32,666 nt of DNA from Hadesarchaea archaeon (lineage in GTDB: Archaea > Hadarchaeota > Hadarchaeia > Hadarchaeales > Hadarchaeaceae). The DNA lies in NCBI GenBank assembly GCA_030601665.1, contig JAUWBP010000002.1, forward strand, positions 1 through 32,666, in the 5' to 3' direction. The notes under the pieces are model-generated. The model did no database searches. It was not told the DNA's origin and saw only the letters and a program-made list of their open reading frames with translations. The translations under genes were made by a program, and so were the position numbers. This document shows positions 1-7,305 of the stretch, piece after piece. The stretch's first letter is position 1. Each line of letters opens with the position of its first letter.

Positions 1-1
1 C

Positions 2-235
2 CGAAGGCGGGAAGGCGGGAAAGAGTCGCGTCTGTCTGTGGAGAGCGAGACCGAAGAGATGATCTTCGAAAATGAGTGGTTGAGAATGAGACTCTCCTTC
101 GACTTTCGAATCAAAAGCATGAAATTGAAAAAGGATTTCCGGGGAGAGTTTTCCTTGGTCGGCCCAGCGGAGATGTACGTAATCCTCAAGGGGGTTACCG
201 CCTCCTTACCTTTCCTGCCTTTTGCCCGAAGCTAA
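2..235 (+). CDS. possible 3' end of an unidentified gene (partial)
   Basis: The frame is open from the left edge of the window to a TAA at 233-235, giving about 77 residues with no stop, so a gene could begin upstream of the window. Codon third positions look plausible for this genome. The peptide has an alternating charged/hydrophobic stretch (WLRMRLSFDFRIKSMKLKK), which suggests beta-strands. I do not recognise a family. An overlapping frame (76-441) is also open, so the coding frame is uncertain and the region may not be coding at all. Confidence 0.25.
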   Translation, partial: RRREGGKESRLSVESETEEMIFENEWLRMRLSFDFRIKSMKLKKDFRGEFSLVGPAEMYVILKGVTASLPFLPFARS

Positions 236-417
236 TATCTCTGTTGAGGCTACCAGCACCCATCAGAGGAAAACCAGTGCACGAAAAAACCAACTCCTCC
301 AATGTGCTTCATCTGCGACCTACGGAATCCGGCGTGACAGAAACGGCCTTCTACGAGGGGCCCGAGGCAGGCGAGTGTTCGCACGGTCAGGGAAACTTCC
401 ACGGCTATCTCGTGAAA
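236..417. other. unassigned stretch with no confident gene
   Basis: I see no gene I can support here. Several frames on both strands are open for 50-120 codons but have no good ribosome binding site or family motif. The stretch contains small inverted repeats, such as GCGA-GTGT-TCGC near 372-383. A decayed gene or a structured RNA is possible. Confidence 0.3.
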
Positions 418-457
418 GTTTTTATTGCAACTAGTAAATAATGTAAAATAGGAGTGC
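418..457 (+). promoter_or_regulatory. promoter and ribosome binding site of the ssnA-like gene
   Basis: GTTTTTATT (418-426) or TAGTAAATA (432-440) could serve as the TATA element. AGGAGTG (450-456) is a good Shine-Dalgarno sequence 8 nt before the ATG at 465. Confidence 0.5.
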
Positions 458-464
458 TAAAAAT

Positions 465-1793
465 ATGGCAAGTTTAGCGATAGAAAACGGGCTAATTGTA
501 ACTATGGATAAGGAACGGCGGATTCTCAAGCGAGGAAACGTAGCTATCGAGGATGGGAAGATCGTAAGTGTTGAAAAGGCAGGGGAAGCTAGGAGCAAGT
601 ACCGGGCCGAGGAGATCATAGACGCAACGGGAAAAATAGTAATGCCCGGCCTAATATGTGCCCATCATCACCTCTATTCTACCTTTGCAAGGGGCATGGC
701 CATTCCTGGCGAACCAGCGAAGAATTTCGTTGAAATATTGGAGAAGCTCTGGTGGAAATTGGATAACGCCCTGACCAAAGAAGATATCTATTACAGCTCC
801 TTGATCCCCCTAATCGAATGCGTAAGAAATGGGACTACCACAATTATTGACCACCACGAGAGCCAATCTTATCAGAAGGGAAGTTTGGAAGAAATTGCCA
901 GAGCAGTAGAGGAAGTTGGAATTCGTGGCTCCCTCTGCTTGGGAACCTCTGACCGCTACGGAAGGGGTAAAGAAGGGGTGGATGAAAATGAACGCTTTCT
1001 TTCTCTCCTCAGTTCTCGATCGTCCCAACTTCTGAAGGGGTTGGTTGGTCTGCATGCCACCTTTACAGTAAACGACGATACATTGGATAAGTCGGTTAAA
1101 CTGGCAAAAAAATACGGGGTTGGAATTCACGTTCACTGCGCTGAGGACAAGGCTGACGAAGATGAAAATTTGAAAAAATATAATATGAGAGTGGTTGAGA
1201 GATTGAATTCGCATGAAGCTCTGGGAGAGAAGTCCATCGCTGTTCACTGTGTTCACGTCGATGAAAAAGAGATGGATATTTTGAAATCCACGAGAACTAA
1301 CGTGGTTCACAACCCTGAATCAAATATGAACAATGCCGTGGGCTGTGCCGATGTCCTAGGAATGATGGGAAATGGAATCGAGGTTGGCCTGGGCACCGAT
1401 GGAATGAGTTCAGATATGCTCTCTCAAATGAGATGTTCCTATCTCATCCATCGCCACGTAAAAAAGGACCCTCGGGTTGCATTTTTGGAAGCACCTGCAA
1501 TGCTACTGGACAACAACCCTAAAATTGTGAAGAGGGTCGCTGGCTGGAGAGTGGGAGAAATTGCAAAGGGTGCCTTGGCAGACATCATTTTAATTGATTA
1601 CCTTCCCCCCACCATCTTAAATGAGAATAACTTCCTAGGCCATCTGATCTTCGGTTTGGTTGATGCAACCGTAGACACGACAATATGTAATGGAAAAATT
1701 TTGATGCGGGATAAGAAACTGGTAGACTTGGACGAGAAATCCATCACCAAAAAGACTTCTCAATTGGCTTCGGAACTTTGGAAACGTTTATAG
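465..1793 (+). CDS. ssnA: SsnA-type amidohydrolase (metal-dependent aminohydrolase)
   Basis: This is a 442-residue amidohydrolase-superfamily enzyme of the ATZ/TRZ/guanine deaminase group. It is predicted to hydrolyse or deaminate a nitrogen heterocycle in the cytoplasm. Visible metal ligands are H67 and H69 (AHHHLYSTFARG), H224 (IHVHCAED), H261 (VHCVHV) and D312 (GLGTDG). The segment around 109-179 (YYSSLIPLIE, IDHHES, GSLEEIARAVEEVGIRG, GVDENERF) follows the SsnA family closely. In enteric and clostridial genomes SsnA belongs to clusters linked to anaerobic purine/heterocycle use, but its substrate is not firmly known. The start is ATG with a strong AGGAGTG 8 nt upstream. Codon use is visibly more A/T-rich than in the paralogue at 2891-4240. 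It converges on the PreA-like gene with a 4-nt gap. Confidence 0.8.
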   Translation: MASLAIENGLIVTMDKERRILKRGNVAIEDGKIVSVEKAGEARSKYRAEEIIDATGKIVMPGLICAHHHLYSTFARGMAIPGEPAKNFVEILEKLWWKLDNALTKEDIYYSSLIPLIECVRNGTTTIIDHHESQSYQKGSLEEIARAVEEVGIRGSLCLGTSDRYGRGKEGVDENERFLSLLSSRSSQLLKGLVGLHATFTVNDDTLDKSVKLAKKYGVGIHVHCAEDKADEDENLKKYNMRVVERLNSHEALGEKSIAVHCVHVDEKEMDILKSTRTNVVHNPESNMNNAVGCADVLGMMGNGIEVGLGTDGMSSDMLSQMRCSYLIHRHVKKDPRVAFLEAPAMLLDNNPKIVKRVAGWRVGEIAKGALADIILIDYLPPTILNENNFLGHLIFGLVDATVDTTICNGKILMRDKKLVDLDEKSITKKTSQLASELWKRL

Positions 1794-1797
1794 ATGT

Positions 1798-2886
1798 TTA
1801 GAACCGGATCGCCCTCGTCGGGCAAACAGAAACACACATCCCACATCCATAACACTTAACTGGGTCGACCCTTGCAATTCGTCTCACCACTTTAGCCGCT
1901 TCGTAAACGCAGTACTGCTCGCAGAGCCCGCAGCCCGTGCATCTAGACGCTATGATCTCCGGTGGTTTAGCGGTAGTACGAAAAGGCTGCTCTGGCAGGT
2001 GGCGGAGCGCAATCCCCTTGAAATCCGCAATTGAGTTGTAGCCTTTGGCGCGCATGAACTTGACCATTCTATCTGCTATGAGCCCGTAGATTTTGTACCC
2101 TCGAATTATCGCTGCGGTTGAGAGTTGCACCGCTGAGGCCCCAAGCATGATGAATTCAATGGCATCGCGTTCATTACTGATTCCACCCACCCCGATGACC
2201 GGTATCTTCACCGCACGGCAAATGTCGGCCACACACCGCATCGCGAGCGGCTTGATGGCTGGGCCCGAAAGCCAACCGTAGCCGGAAACGCTTCCGAGCA
2301 TTGGCATCGTGTTTTCTATGTCAATTGCCAAGCCCGGCCCCAGCGCGTTTGTCGCCACTATTCCATCCGCCCCTGCCCCTTCCACCGCTCGCGCGAACTG
2401 GGCCACGTCGAATGCGCCCGGGCTGAGCTTCACGAACACTGGGATATCGACGACCTCTTTCGCCGCCTTCGTGGCTTCAGTCACTAGTTCCAAGTCCCTT
2501 CCGAGGTGTTGTGTCGATAGTTCAAGGGCATCCACTCCAGCCGCTTTTACCTTCGGGGCAACAGCTCGGATTTCATCGGCTTTGTAGCCCACGCTCGCTA
2601 TCAACGGCAGCCCCTTCTTTTTCGCCTTCGCATACTCGGAGCGGAGCCATTGCTCGAGTGGCAAATCGCTCCAGAGCTCAGCGTTCAGGATGCTATCTTT
2701 GACTTTCACCATGTTAGGGCGAGGCACATGGGCTGGGGAAACGCTCACCGTCTTCGCGACCAACCCGCCGGCGCCTCCATCAGCAGCTTTTACTAATGCA
2801 TCGCCATCGCGCACCGTCGGGCCAGCTGCAGGCAGAATGGGGTTGCGGAATTTTAAACCACATATTTCCACGGATAGGCTGACCAC
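1798..2886 (-). CDS. PreA/dihydroorotate dehydrogenase-like flavoprotein with two C-terminal 4Fe-4S motifs
   Basis: The protein has 362 residues. Residues 1-300 form an FMN-binding TIM barrel of the dihydroorotate/dihydropyrimidine dehydrogenase family (CGLKFRNPILPAAGP at the N-terminus, FVKLSPG, PVIGVGGISN, GASAVQLSTA). The last about 50 residues hold two ferredoxin motifs, CTGCGLCEQYC and CYGCGMCVSVCP. This arrangement is that of PreA-type dihydropyrimidine dehydrogenases, so pyrimidine or another cyclic amide redox is a reasonable inference. The family's N-x-S-C-P segment reads LELSTQH here and the following cysteine-bearing loop looks shortened, so the substrate or chemistry may differ. 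It starts at GTG (2884-2886), with GGAGATGA overlapping the stop of the upstream amidohydrolase. The 4-nt gap implies translational coupling. Confidence 0.8.
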   Translation of the reverse strand: MVSLSVEICGLKFRNPILPAAGPTVRDGDALVKAADGGAGGLVAKTVSVSPAHVPRPNMVKVKDSILNAELWSDLPLEQWLRSEYAKAKKKGLPLIASVGYKADEIRAVAPKVKAAGVDALELSTQHLGRDLELVTEATKAAKEVVDIPVFVKLSPGAFDVAQFARAVEGAGADGIVATNALGPGLAIDIENTMPMLGSVSGYGWLSGPAIKPLAMRCVADICRAVKIPVIGVGGISNERDAIEFIMLGASAVQLSTAAIIRGYKIYGLIADRMVKFMRAKGYNSIADFKGIALRHLPEQPFRTTAKPPEIIASRCTGCGLCEQYCVYEAAKVVRRIARVDPVKCYGCGMCVSVCPTRAIRF

Positions 2887-2890
2887 TCTA

Positions 2891-4240
2891 TCATCTCCGC
2901 CCTATCGCCCCAAGCTTCTGCCAGAGCTTCTCCGCCGATTTCCGCGACACCTTCACCGTCTCCGCTTCGTCGAGAGTCTGCATCTTTCGCTCGCGCATCA
3001 AGATTTTGCCACCGACGATGACCGTTTCGACATCATCGCCATCAATGGTGTTAACGATGTGTCCGACGACGCTCTCGGGACGCACGGGTGTAGGTGCGGT
3101 GGCTGGATTTATGATGATGATATCAGCTAGCTTCCCGGACTCAATCGAACCCAGCTCATTCCCCAACCCGTAGAGTTCCGCTCCACGGATCGTTGCCATC
3201 TCGAGTGCCTCCATGGATGAAATCACGCGGGGATCGCGGAGGGAAACCTTGTGCAACAGGAAGGCGGCACGGAGGTTCTCGAATCCGTCGAAAATATAAC
3301 CATCATTACCTAATCCCACAGGTATTCCCATCGAGAGCATTTTTACCACTGGTGCAACTCCGACCGCATTTAGCATGTTACTCAAGGGGTTGTGGGCCAC
3401 TTTTGCTCCGGTCTTTTTGAGGATTGCCAGCTCATCACCGTTGATTTGCACGCAATGAGCAAGCACGACATCTTGCGCGAGTAATCCTTCATCGTTCAGC
3501 CGTTCGATTGTGCGTTTGCCGAACTGCTCTAAACTGTGATAGAGGTCCACCAGCCCCTCGCAGGTGTGGATGGTTATGGGCACCTTGTAGCGACTCGCGA
3601 GCTCTCTGACATGGTGGAAAAGCTCGTCGGAACCCGTGAAAGAAGAGTGGATGCTGAACATCCCCTGCACCCGGCGCATGCGCTCCTTCTTGACCTTCCG
3701 GATGAATCGTTCATTCTCCTTCGTGCCCTTCGCCCCCTCAGCGTGGGTGTGACGCTCGGTTGCCTCAAACGCTATGATGCCCCGCATCCCCGATTGCTCG
3801 ACCGCGGCAGCGATCCGATCAAGCACGCCGGTTACGGCGTTCGGACCCGAGAAGGTGTCAGCAAACATGGTTGTACCAGTTTTGATGAACTCGAGGCAGG
3901 AGATAAGGGCACTCGCATACGCGTCCTCGCGAGTTATTGCCTCGTCCATTGGCCACCAGATACGCTGCAGAATCTGCGAGAAATCGGTAGGGGGCTCAAT
4001 CTTCAAAGGGGCGCCGCGCAAGAGTATGCCGTAGAGATGGGTGTGCGAGCAAATCAGGCCGGGCATGACTATTTTGCCGCGAGCGTCAATGACTTCTTCA
4101 GGCTTGCTTCTGGTTTTTGCTTCGCCGCGCTTGACCGAAACAATGCGGCCGTCCTCGACAGCAATCGAGCCATTAGCGATGATTCGACGATCCTTATCCA
4201 TCGTGAAAATCAAACCGTTTTTAATCAACAGGTCAACCAT
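2891..4240 (-). CDS. SsnA-like amidohydrolase, paralogue of the gene at 465
   Basis: This is an amidohydrolase of the ATZ/TRZ/SsnA group, 449 residues from the ATG at 4240. Metal-site motifs are HTH (H66/H68 in CSHTHLYG), IHTCEG, LAHCVQI and GLGNDG (GLGTDG in many relatives). It shares the same architecture and many blocks with the product of 465-1793 (NGLI-TMDK-RRI, GKIVMPGLIC). The ORF can be extended to 4273, but a TATA-like AGCTTAAAT lies at 4272-4280, 36 nt from the ATG at 4240, and the extension has no ribosome binding site. MVDLLIKNG is also a natural start for the family. The gene is cotranscribed with the PreA-like gene downstream. Substrate unknown; a nucleobase, hydantoin or related heterocycle is inferred from context. 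Confidence 0.75.
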   Translation of the reverse strand: MVDLLIKNGLIFTMDKDRRIIANGSIAVEDGRIVSVKRGEAKTRSKPEEVIDARGKIVMPGLICSHTHLYGILLRGAPLKIEPPTDFSQILQRIWWPMDEAITREDAYASALISCLEFIKTGTTMFADTFSGPNAVTGVLDRIAAAVEQSGMRGIIAFEATERHTHAEGAKGTKENERFIRKVKKERMRRVQGMFSIHSSFTGSDELFHHVRELASRYKVPITIHTCEGLVDLYHSLEQFGKRTIERLNDEGLLAQDVVLAHCVQINGDELAILKKTGAKVAHNPLSNMLNAVGVAPVVKMLSMGIPVGLGNDGYIFDGFENLRAAFLLHKVSLRDPRVISSMEALEMATIRGAELYGLGNELGSIESGKLADIIIINPATAPTPVRPESVVGHIVNTIDGDDVETVIVGGKILMRERKMQTLDEAETVKVSRKSAEKLWQKLGAIGRR

Positions 4241-4271
4241 CCAATCCCTAACAACAAAAACACCAGCACAC

Positions 4272-4280
4272 ATTTAAGCT
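4272..4280 (-). promoter_or_regulatory. TATA-like element of the SsnA-like/PreA-like operon
   Basis: On the minus strand this reads AGCTTAAAT, centred 36 nt from the ATG at 4240, the spacing expected for a short-leader archaeal transcript. Confidence 0.4.
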
Positions 4281-4342
4281 TTCGGTGAAATGGCGAATCA
4301 AAGGTGAACCGCTCCCAAAAAGAAAAAGGTTGCCCGTGGCGG

Positions 4343-4352
4343 TTTATTTAAA
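4343..4352 (+). promoter_or_regulatory. TATA box of the histone gene
   Basis: TTTATTTAAA lies about 38 nt upstream of the histone ATG (4386). It is nearly symmetric, so it could also fire leftward toward the amidohydrolase operon, although that operon has a closer candidate at 4272-4280. Confidence 0.6.
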
Positions 4353-4385
4353 CCCCGTAAATTACTTGAGTATGGTGATTTAGAT

Positions 4386-4598
4386 ATGCCAGAATTTTCA
4401 GCTTCCATAATGAATCAACTCATCCGAAAAGCGGGCGAAGTCCGCGTGTCGCGTAGCGCCGCCCTCGAGCTCAGCGCAGTCCTCGAGGAATATGCGATTG
4501 AGCTGTCAAAGGAGGCGATAAAGCTAACTAAACATCGCAGCGCGAAAACCGTAAACGAGAGTGATATTCGGGCAGCTGCATCAAGAATACGCGCATAA
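4386..4598 (+). CDS. archaeal histone (HMf-like)
   Basis: The protein has 70 residues, the usual length of a single-fold archaeal histone. The histone fold is clear: VRVSRSAALELSAVLEEYA (helix 1 end and helix 2), then KEAIKLTKHRSAKTVNESDIRAAASR, including the conserved KTV-x-x-x-DI loop and helix 3. It should dimerise and wrap DNA. There is a strong TATA box upstream. The cyclic amidohydrolase starts 23 nt downstream, so the two may share a transcript. Confidence 0.95.
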   Translation: MPEFSASIMNQLIRKAGEVRVSRSAALELSAVLEEYAIELSKEAIKLTKHRSAKTVNESDIRAAASRIRA

Positions 4599-4621
4599 CT
4601 TTGCCTTGACTAGGTGATGTT

Positions 4622-5956
4622 TTGGTCGATTTAGTTATTCGAAATGCGCGCTTAACCTTGCCCGAGGGAATCATCCGCGGAGAACTCGCGGTCGATAAAG
4701 GACGCATTTCTGAAATCGCTACGAGTGGGCTGCCCAAAGCCGATCTAGAAATCGATGCGAAAGAGAAAATTGTGATGCCTGGAGTTATCGACACCCACGT
4801 CCATTTCTATGATAGCCATTACCTCCCCCGAGAGGACTTTCAAAACGGTAGTGCCGCAGCCGCAGCGGGAGGCGTCACCAGCGTGATCATGATGCCCCTC
4901 GATACTCCGATGCTGACGCCAAGAACGATAAAAACTATCATCAAGCTCGGGCAGAATGAGAGCCTCATAGATTTCGCCCTCCACGCGGGAAACATGACCG
5001 CAGAGTCTATCAAAAATATTCCCAATATCGCCTCGCTCGGCATTAAATCATTCAAAGCGTTCACGTGTGCCCCCTATGGCATCAAAGACCGGATGTTGGA
5101 AGAGCTGATGACCGCGATAAAAAATGTTGACGGTACAATATTTGTCCATGCGGAGGACGACAAAGTTCTACAGAAACAAACCAAGCGGCTCCTTAAGGAA
5201 GGGCGGAAGGATCCATTAGCTCATACGGAATCACGCCCGAATGAAGCCGAAGAAAAAGCCGTTGCAAAAGTGATCAAGCTCACCCAAAGGACTGGCTGTA
5301 AATTGCATCTAGCCCACATCACGACACGTCAGGGTGCTGAGCTCGTCAAAAAGGCGAAGGTCAAGCGAGTGCCGCTAACTGCTGAAACATCTCCGCACTA
5401 CTTGTTTTTCACACAAAAAGACATGAAAAGGCTGGGGCCGTACCTGAAGGTGAACCCAGCGTTGAAGACGAGCGAGGATTGTACGGCGCTCTGGAAAGCA
5501 TTGTCCAAAGGAGTGATTGACATCGTCGCGACCGACCACGCTCCCGGCACTAAAGAGGAGAAGGAAATCGGGTGGAAAAATATCTGGACGGCGCAAATTG
5601 GGATACCTGGGGTAGAAACCCTGCTACCGCTCATGCTCGGCGAAGGCGTCGCAAAGGGCAGGCTGACGTTCGAGAGGCTGGTCGATGCCCTCTGCACCAA
5701 ACCCGCGCAGACCTTCGGCCTTTACCCGCGCAAAGGGGTCATCCGCGAGGGCTCTGACGCCGACCTCGTGCTCGTGGACCTCAAAAAAGAAGTAACGATA
5801 ACAGCTGAGAGATTGCACTACAAGGTTGGATGGACCCCCTACGAGGGAGTGGGAGTTAAAGGGGTGCCGGTGACGACAATCTCACGGGGCATTATAGTGG
5901 CTGAAGATGGGGATGTAGTCGGAAAACCAGGGCATGGACAGTTCCTGAGTAGATAG
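4622..5956 (+). CDS. cyclic amidohydrolase (dihydroorotase/allantoinase/hydantoinase family)
   Basis: The 444-residue enzyme should open a cyclic amide ring at a two-metal centre. Ligands are visible in order: H59 and H61 (DTHVHF), the carbamylated lysine K145 (SFKAF), H176 (FVHAED), H232 (LAHITT) and D305 (ATDHAPG). The C-terminal WTPYEG is shared with dihydroorotases and allantoinases. The dihydroorotase signature H-x-H-x-R-x-P-G, whose arginine binds the substrate carboxylate, is absent: the sequence is HVHFYDSHYLPRED. Relatives with MPLDTP and ESRPNEAE-like segments include allantoinases. It may therefore be an allantoinase or hydantoinase rather than the biosynthetic PyrC, though PyrC cannot be excluded. 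The start is TTG, preceded by AGGTGAT. It lies just after the histone gene and converges on the acyl-CoA synthetase genes with a 14-nt gap. Confidence 0.75.
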   Translation: MVDLVIRNARLTLPEGIIRGELAVDKGRISEIATSGLPKADLEIDAKEKIVMPGVIDTHVHFYDSHYLPREDFQNGSAAAAAGGVTSVIMMPLDTPMLTPRTIKTIIKLGQNESLIDFALHAGNMTAESIKNIPNIASLGIKSFKAFTCAPYGIKDRMLEELMTAIKNVDGTIFVHAEDDKVLQKQTKRLLKEGRKDPLAHTESRPNEAEEKAVAKVIKLTQRTGCKLHLAHITTRQGAELVKKAKVKRVPLTAETSPHYLFFTQKDMKRLGPYLKVNPALKTSEDCTALWKALSKGVIDIVATDHAPGTKEEKEIGWKNIWTAQIGIPGVETLLPLMLGEGVAKGRLTFERLVDALCTKPAQTFGLYPRKGVIREGSDADLVLVDLKKEVTITAERLHYKVGWTPYEGVGVKGVPVTTISRGIIVAEDGDVVGKPGHGQFLSR

Positions 5957-5970
5957 ATTCAAGCAAAATA

Positions 5971-7305
5971 TCAAACGCCTTTTTCAACCCTCGTGCGAGT
6001 TTTCCAGTAAGAGCGAAGCGCATCCAACGCTAGAACAGCTTTCTCTGGAGAGTCGTAAACGGGGATGTTTTTGCCCTTCACCGCCTCCCGCACCAGAACG
6101 CCAGCCCCCACTGCCATTGTCACGCTGACGACCGGCTTATCCTTAGACTTTTCCGCCACCTCCGCTATTGCTTGAACATCTTCGGGCTCGAGGAAACTCA
6201 ACTTGAGCTCGTTCATCACCACTACACCATCCACACCATGATCCGAAAGCACCTGTTCGAGGACGAACTTGTACCGATCGGCCTTCGCGCCGATGCCCAG
6301 GTCCACCCATTCCACAATGTTGATATCTTGATATTTCCTGGTGATCTTCTTCGTGACCTTATCAGAGAGCTTCGCCAACGCAAACTCCTTGCGGGAAAGG
6401 GCATCCGCAACCAAAGTCGCTGCTCCATCGGCATTGGTAACCACTGCCACCCGATCGCCCGGCATGGGGGGCTGTTTTGCCAATGCATCCGCAACTCCCA
6501 GGAGCTCCTCGACAATGTCAACCCGAATAGCTCCGACCTGTTTGAGATAAGCGGCGAATATTTTATCTCGCTCATCCTGCGCTGTGCCTCCCTTCATTAC
6601 GACGACAGGCTTCTTTTTCACCGCTTCACGAATCAACCCGAGAAACCTCCGCCCATCGCGAACGCTCTGCAAATAAATGCAAATTACTTTCGTTTCCTCG
6701 TCGTGCATTAAAAATTCGAGCAGGTCCGCCTCAGTGACATCGACACTGTCGCCAGTCGATGCAAACTTGCCCACACCCACACCGTGAAAACGGGCCCAAT
6801 CGAGTATCGCCATGCCAACTGCGCTATCCTGCGAGATCACTGCGATGCCTCCGCGTGAGGGCATGAAACCGCGCTCGAGTGTCGCGCACAGACCCTTCGA
6901 TGTGTTGATTACCCCCGCCGTCGCGTTCGGGCCGAGAATGCAGACCTTTCGCTTAGCGACCCCGCGCGCCAGTTCCTCACGCTGCTGTTGGTCAAAACCC
7001 CCGGCGACTAAAACAATCGCCTTCATTACAAGATTAAGTAAATTTCGCCAATTCTTCATGACGAGCTTTGAAGGGAGCACCACTACGGCGAGATCGCGTC
7101 CCTTTGGCACCTGATTCAAATTTTTGATGGCGCCCTCAAGTTTCCCGCTCAGGTCCACAACGTAGGTCTTGCCCTCGAAGCGATGCATATTGTGAACGAG
7201 CGAGTGAAAGAACGCTGGCGAAACTATACCTTCTCTAATCCCATCGGAGGCACCTACGAGCACGACTGACTTGGGCTCGAAAATCGCCTTAACTTCGTTA
7301 GACAT
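5971..7305 (-). CDS. NDP-forming acyl-CoA synthetase alpha-like subunit lacking catalytic residues
   Basis: The 444-residue protein has the layout of the alpha subunit of archaeal ADP-forming acetyl-CoA synthetase: a CoA-binding Rossmann domain (FEPKSVVLVGAS, residues 9-20) followed by two succinyl-CoA-ligase-type domains (CILGPNATAGVIN at 122-134, FASTGDSVDVTEADLLEFL). In active enzymes the phosphohistidine sits in an SHTG-A-LAG segment after the K-S-G-R strand; here that segment is missing, and VVVMKGG runs into TAQDERDKIFAAYLKQVGAIRV. The partner glutamate in L-Y-x-E-G is Q213 (YLQSV). ISQSGA reads ISQDSA, and the GPNC cysteine is alanine. It may be catalytically dead or have changed function. 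The start ATG overlaps the beta gene stop (TAATG). Confidence 0.8.
   Translation of the reverse strand: MSNEVKAIFEPKSVVLVGASDGIREGIVSPAFFHSLVHNMHRFEGKTYVVDLSGKLEGAIKNLNQVPKGRDLAVVVLPSKLVMKNWRNLLNLVMKAIVLVAGGFDQQQREELARGVAKRKVCILGPNATAGVINTSKGLCATLERGFMPSRGGIAVISQDSAVGMAILDWARFHGVGVGKFASTGDSVDVTEADLLEFLMHDEETKVICIYLQSVRDGRRFLGLIREAVKKKPVVVMKGGTAQDERDKIFAAYLKQVGAIRVDIVEELLGVADALAKQPPMPGDRVAVVTNADGAATLVADALSRKEFALAKLSDKVTKKITRKYQDINIVEWVDLGIGAKADRYKFVLEQVLSDHGVDGVVVMNELKLSFLEPEDVQAIAEVAEKSKDKPVVSVTMAVGAGVLVREAVKGKNIPVYDSPEKAVLALDALRSYWKTRTRVEKGV

Noticed and set aside
3536-4288. Plus-strand ORF (250 aa) antisense to the SsnA-like gene
   Set aside because: The opposite strand encodes a clear amidohydrolase; the antisense peptide shows no motifs.
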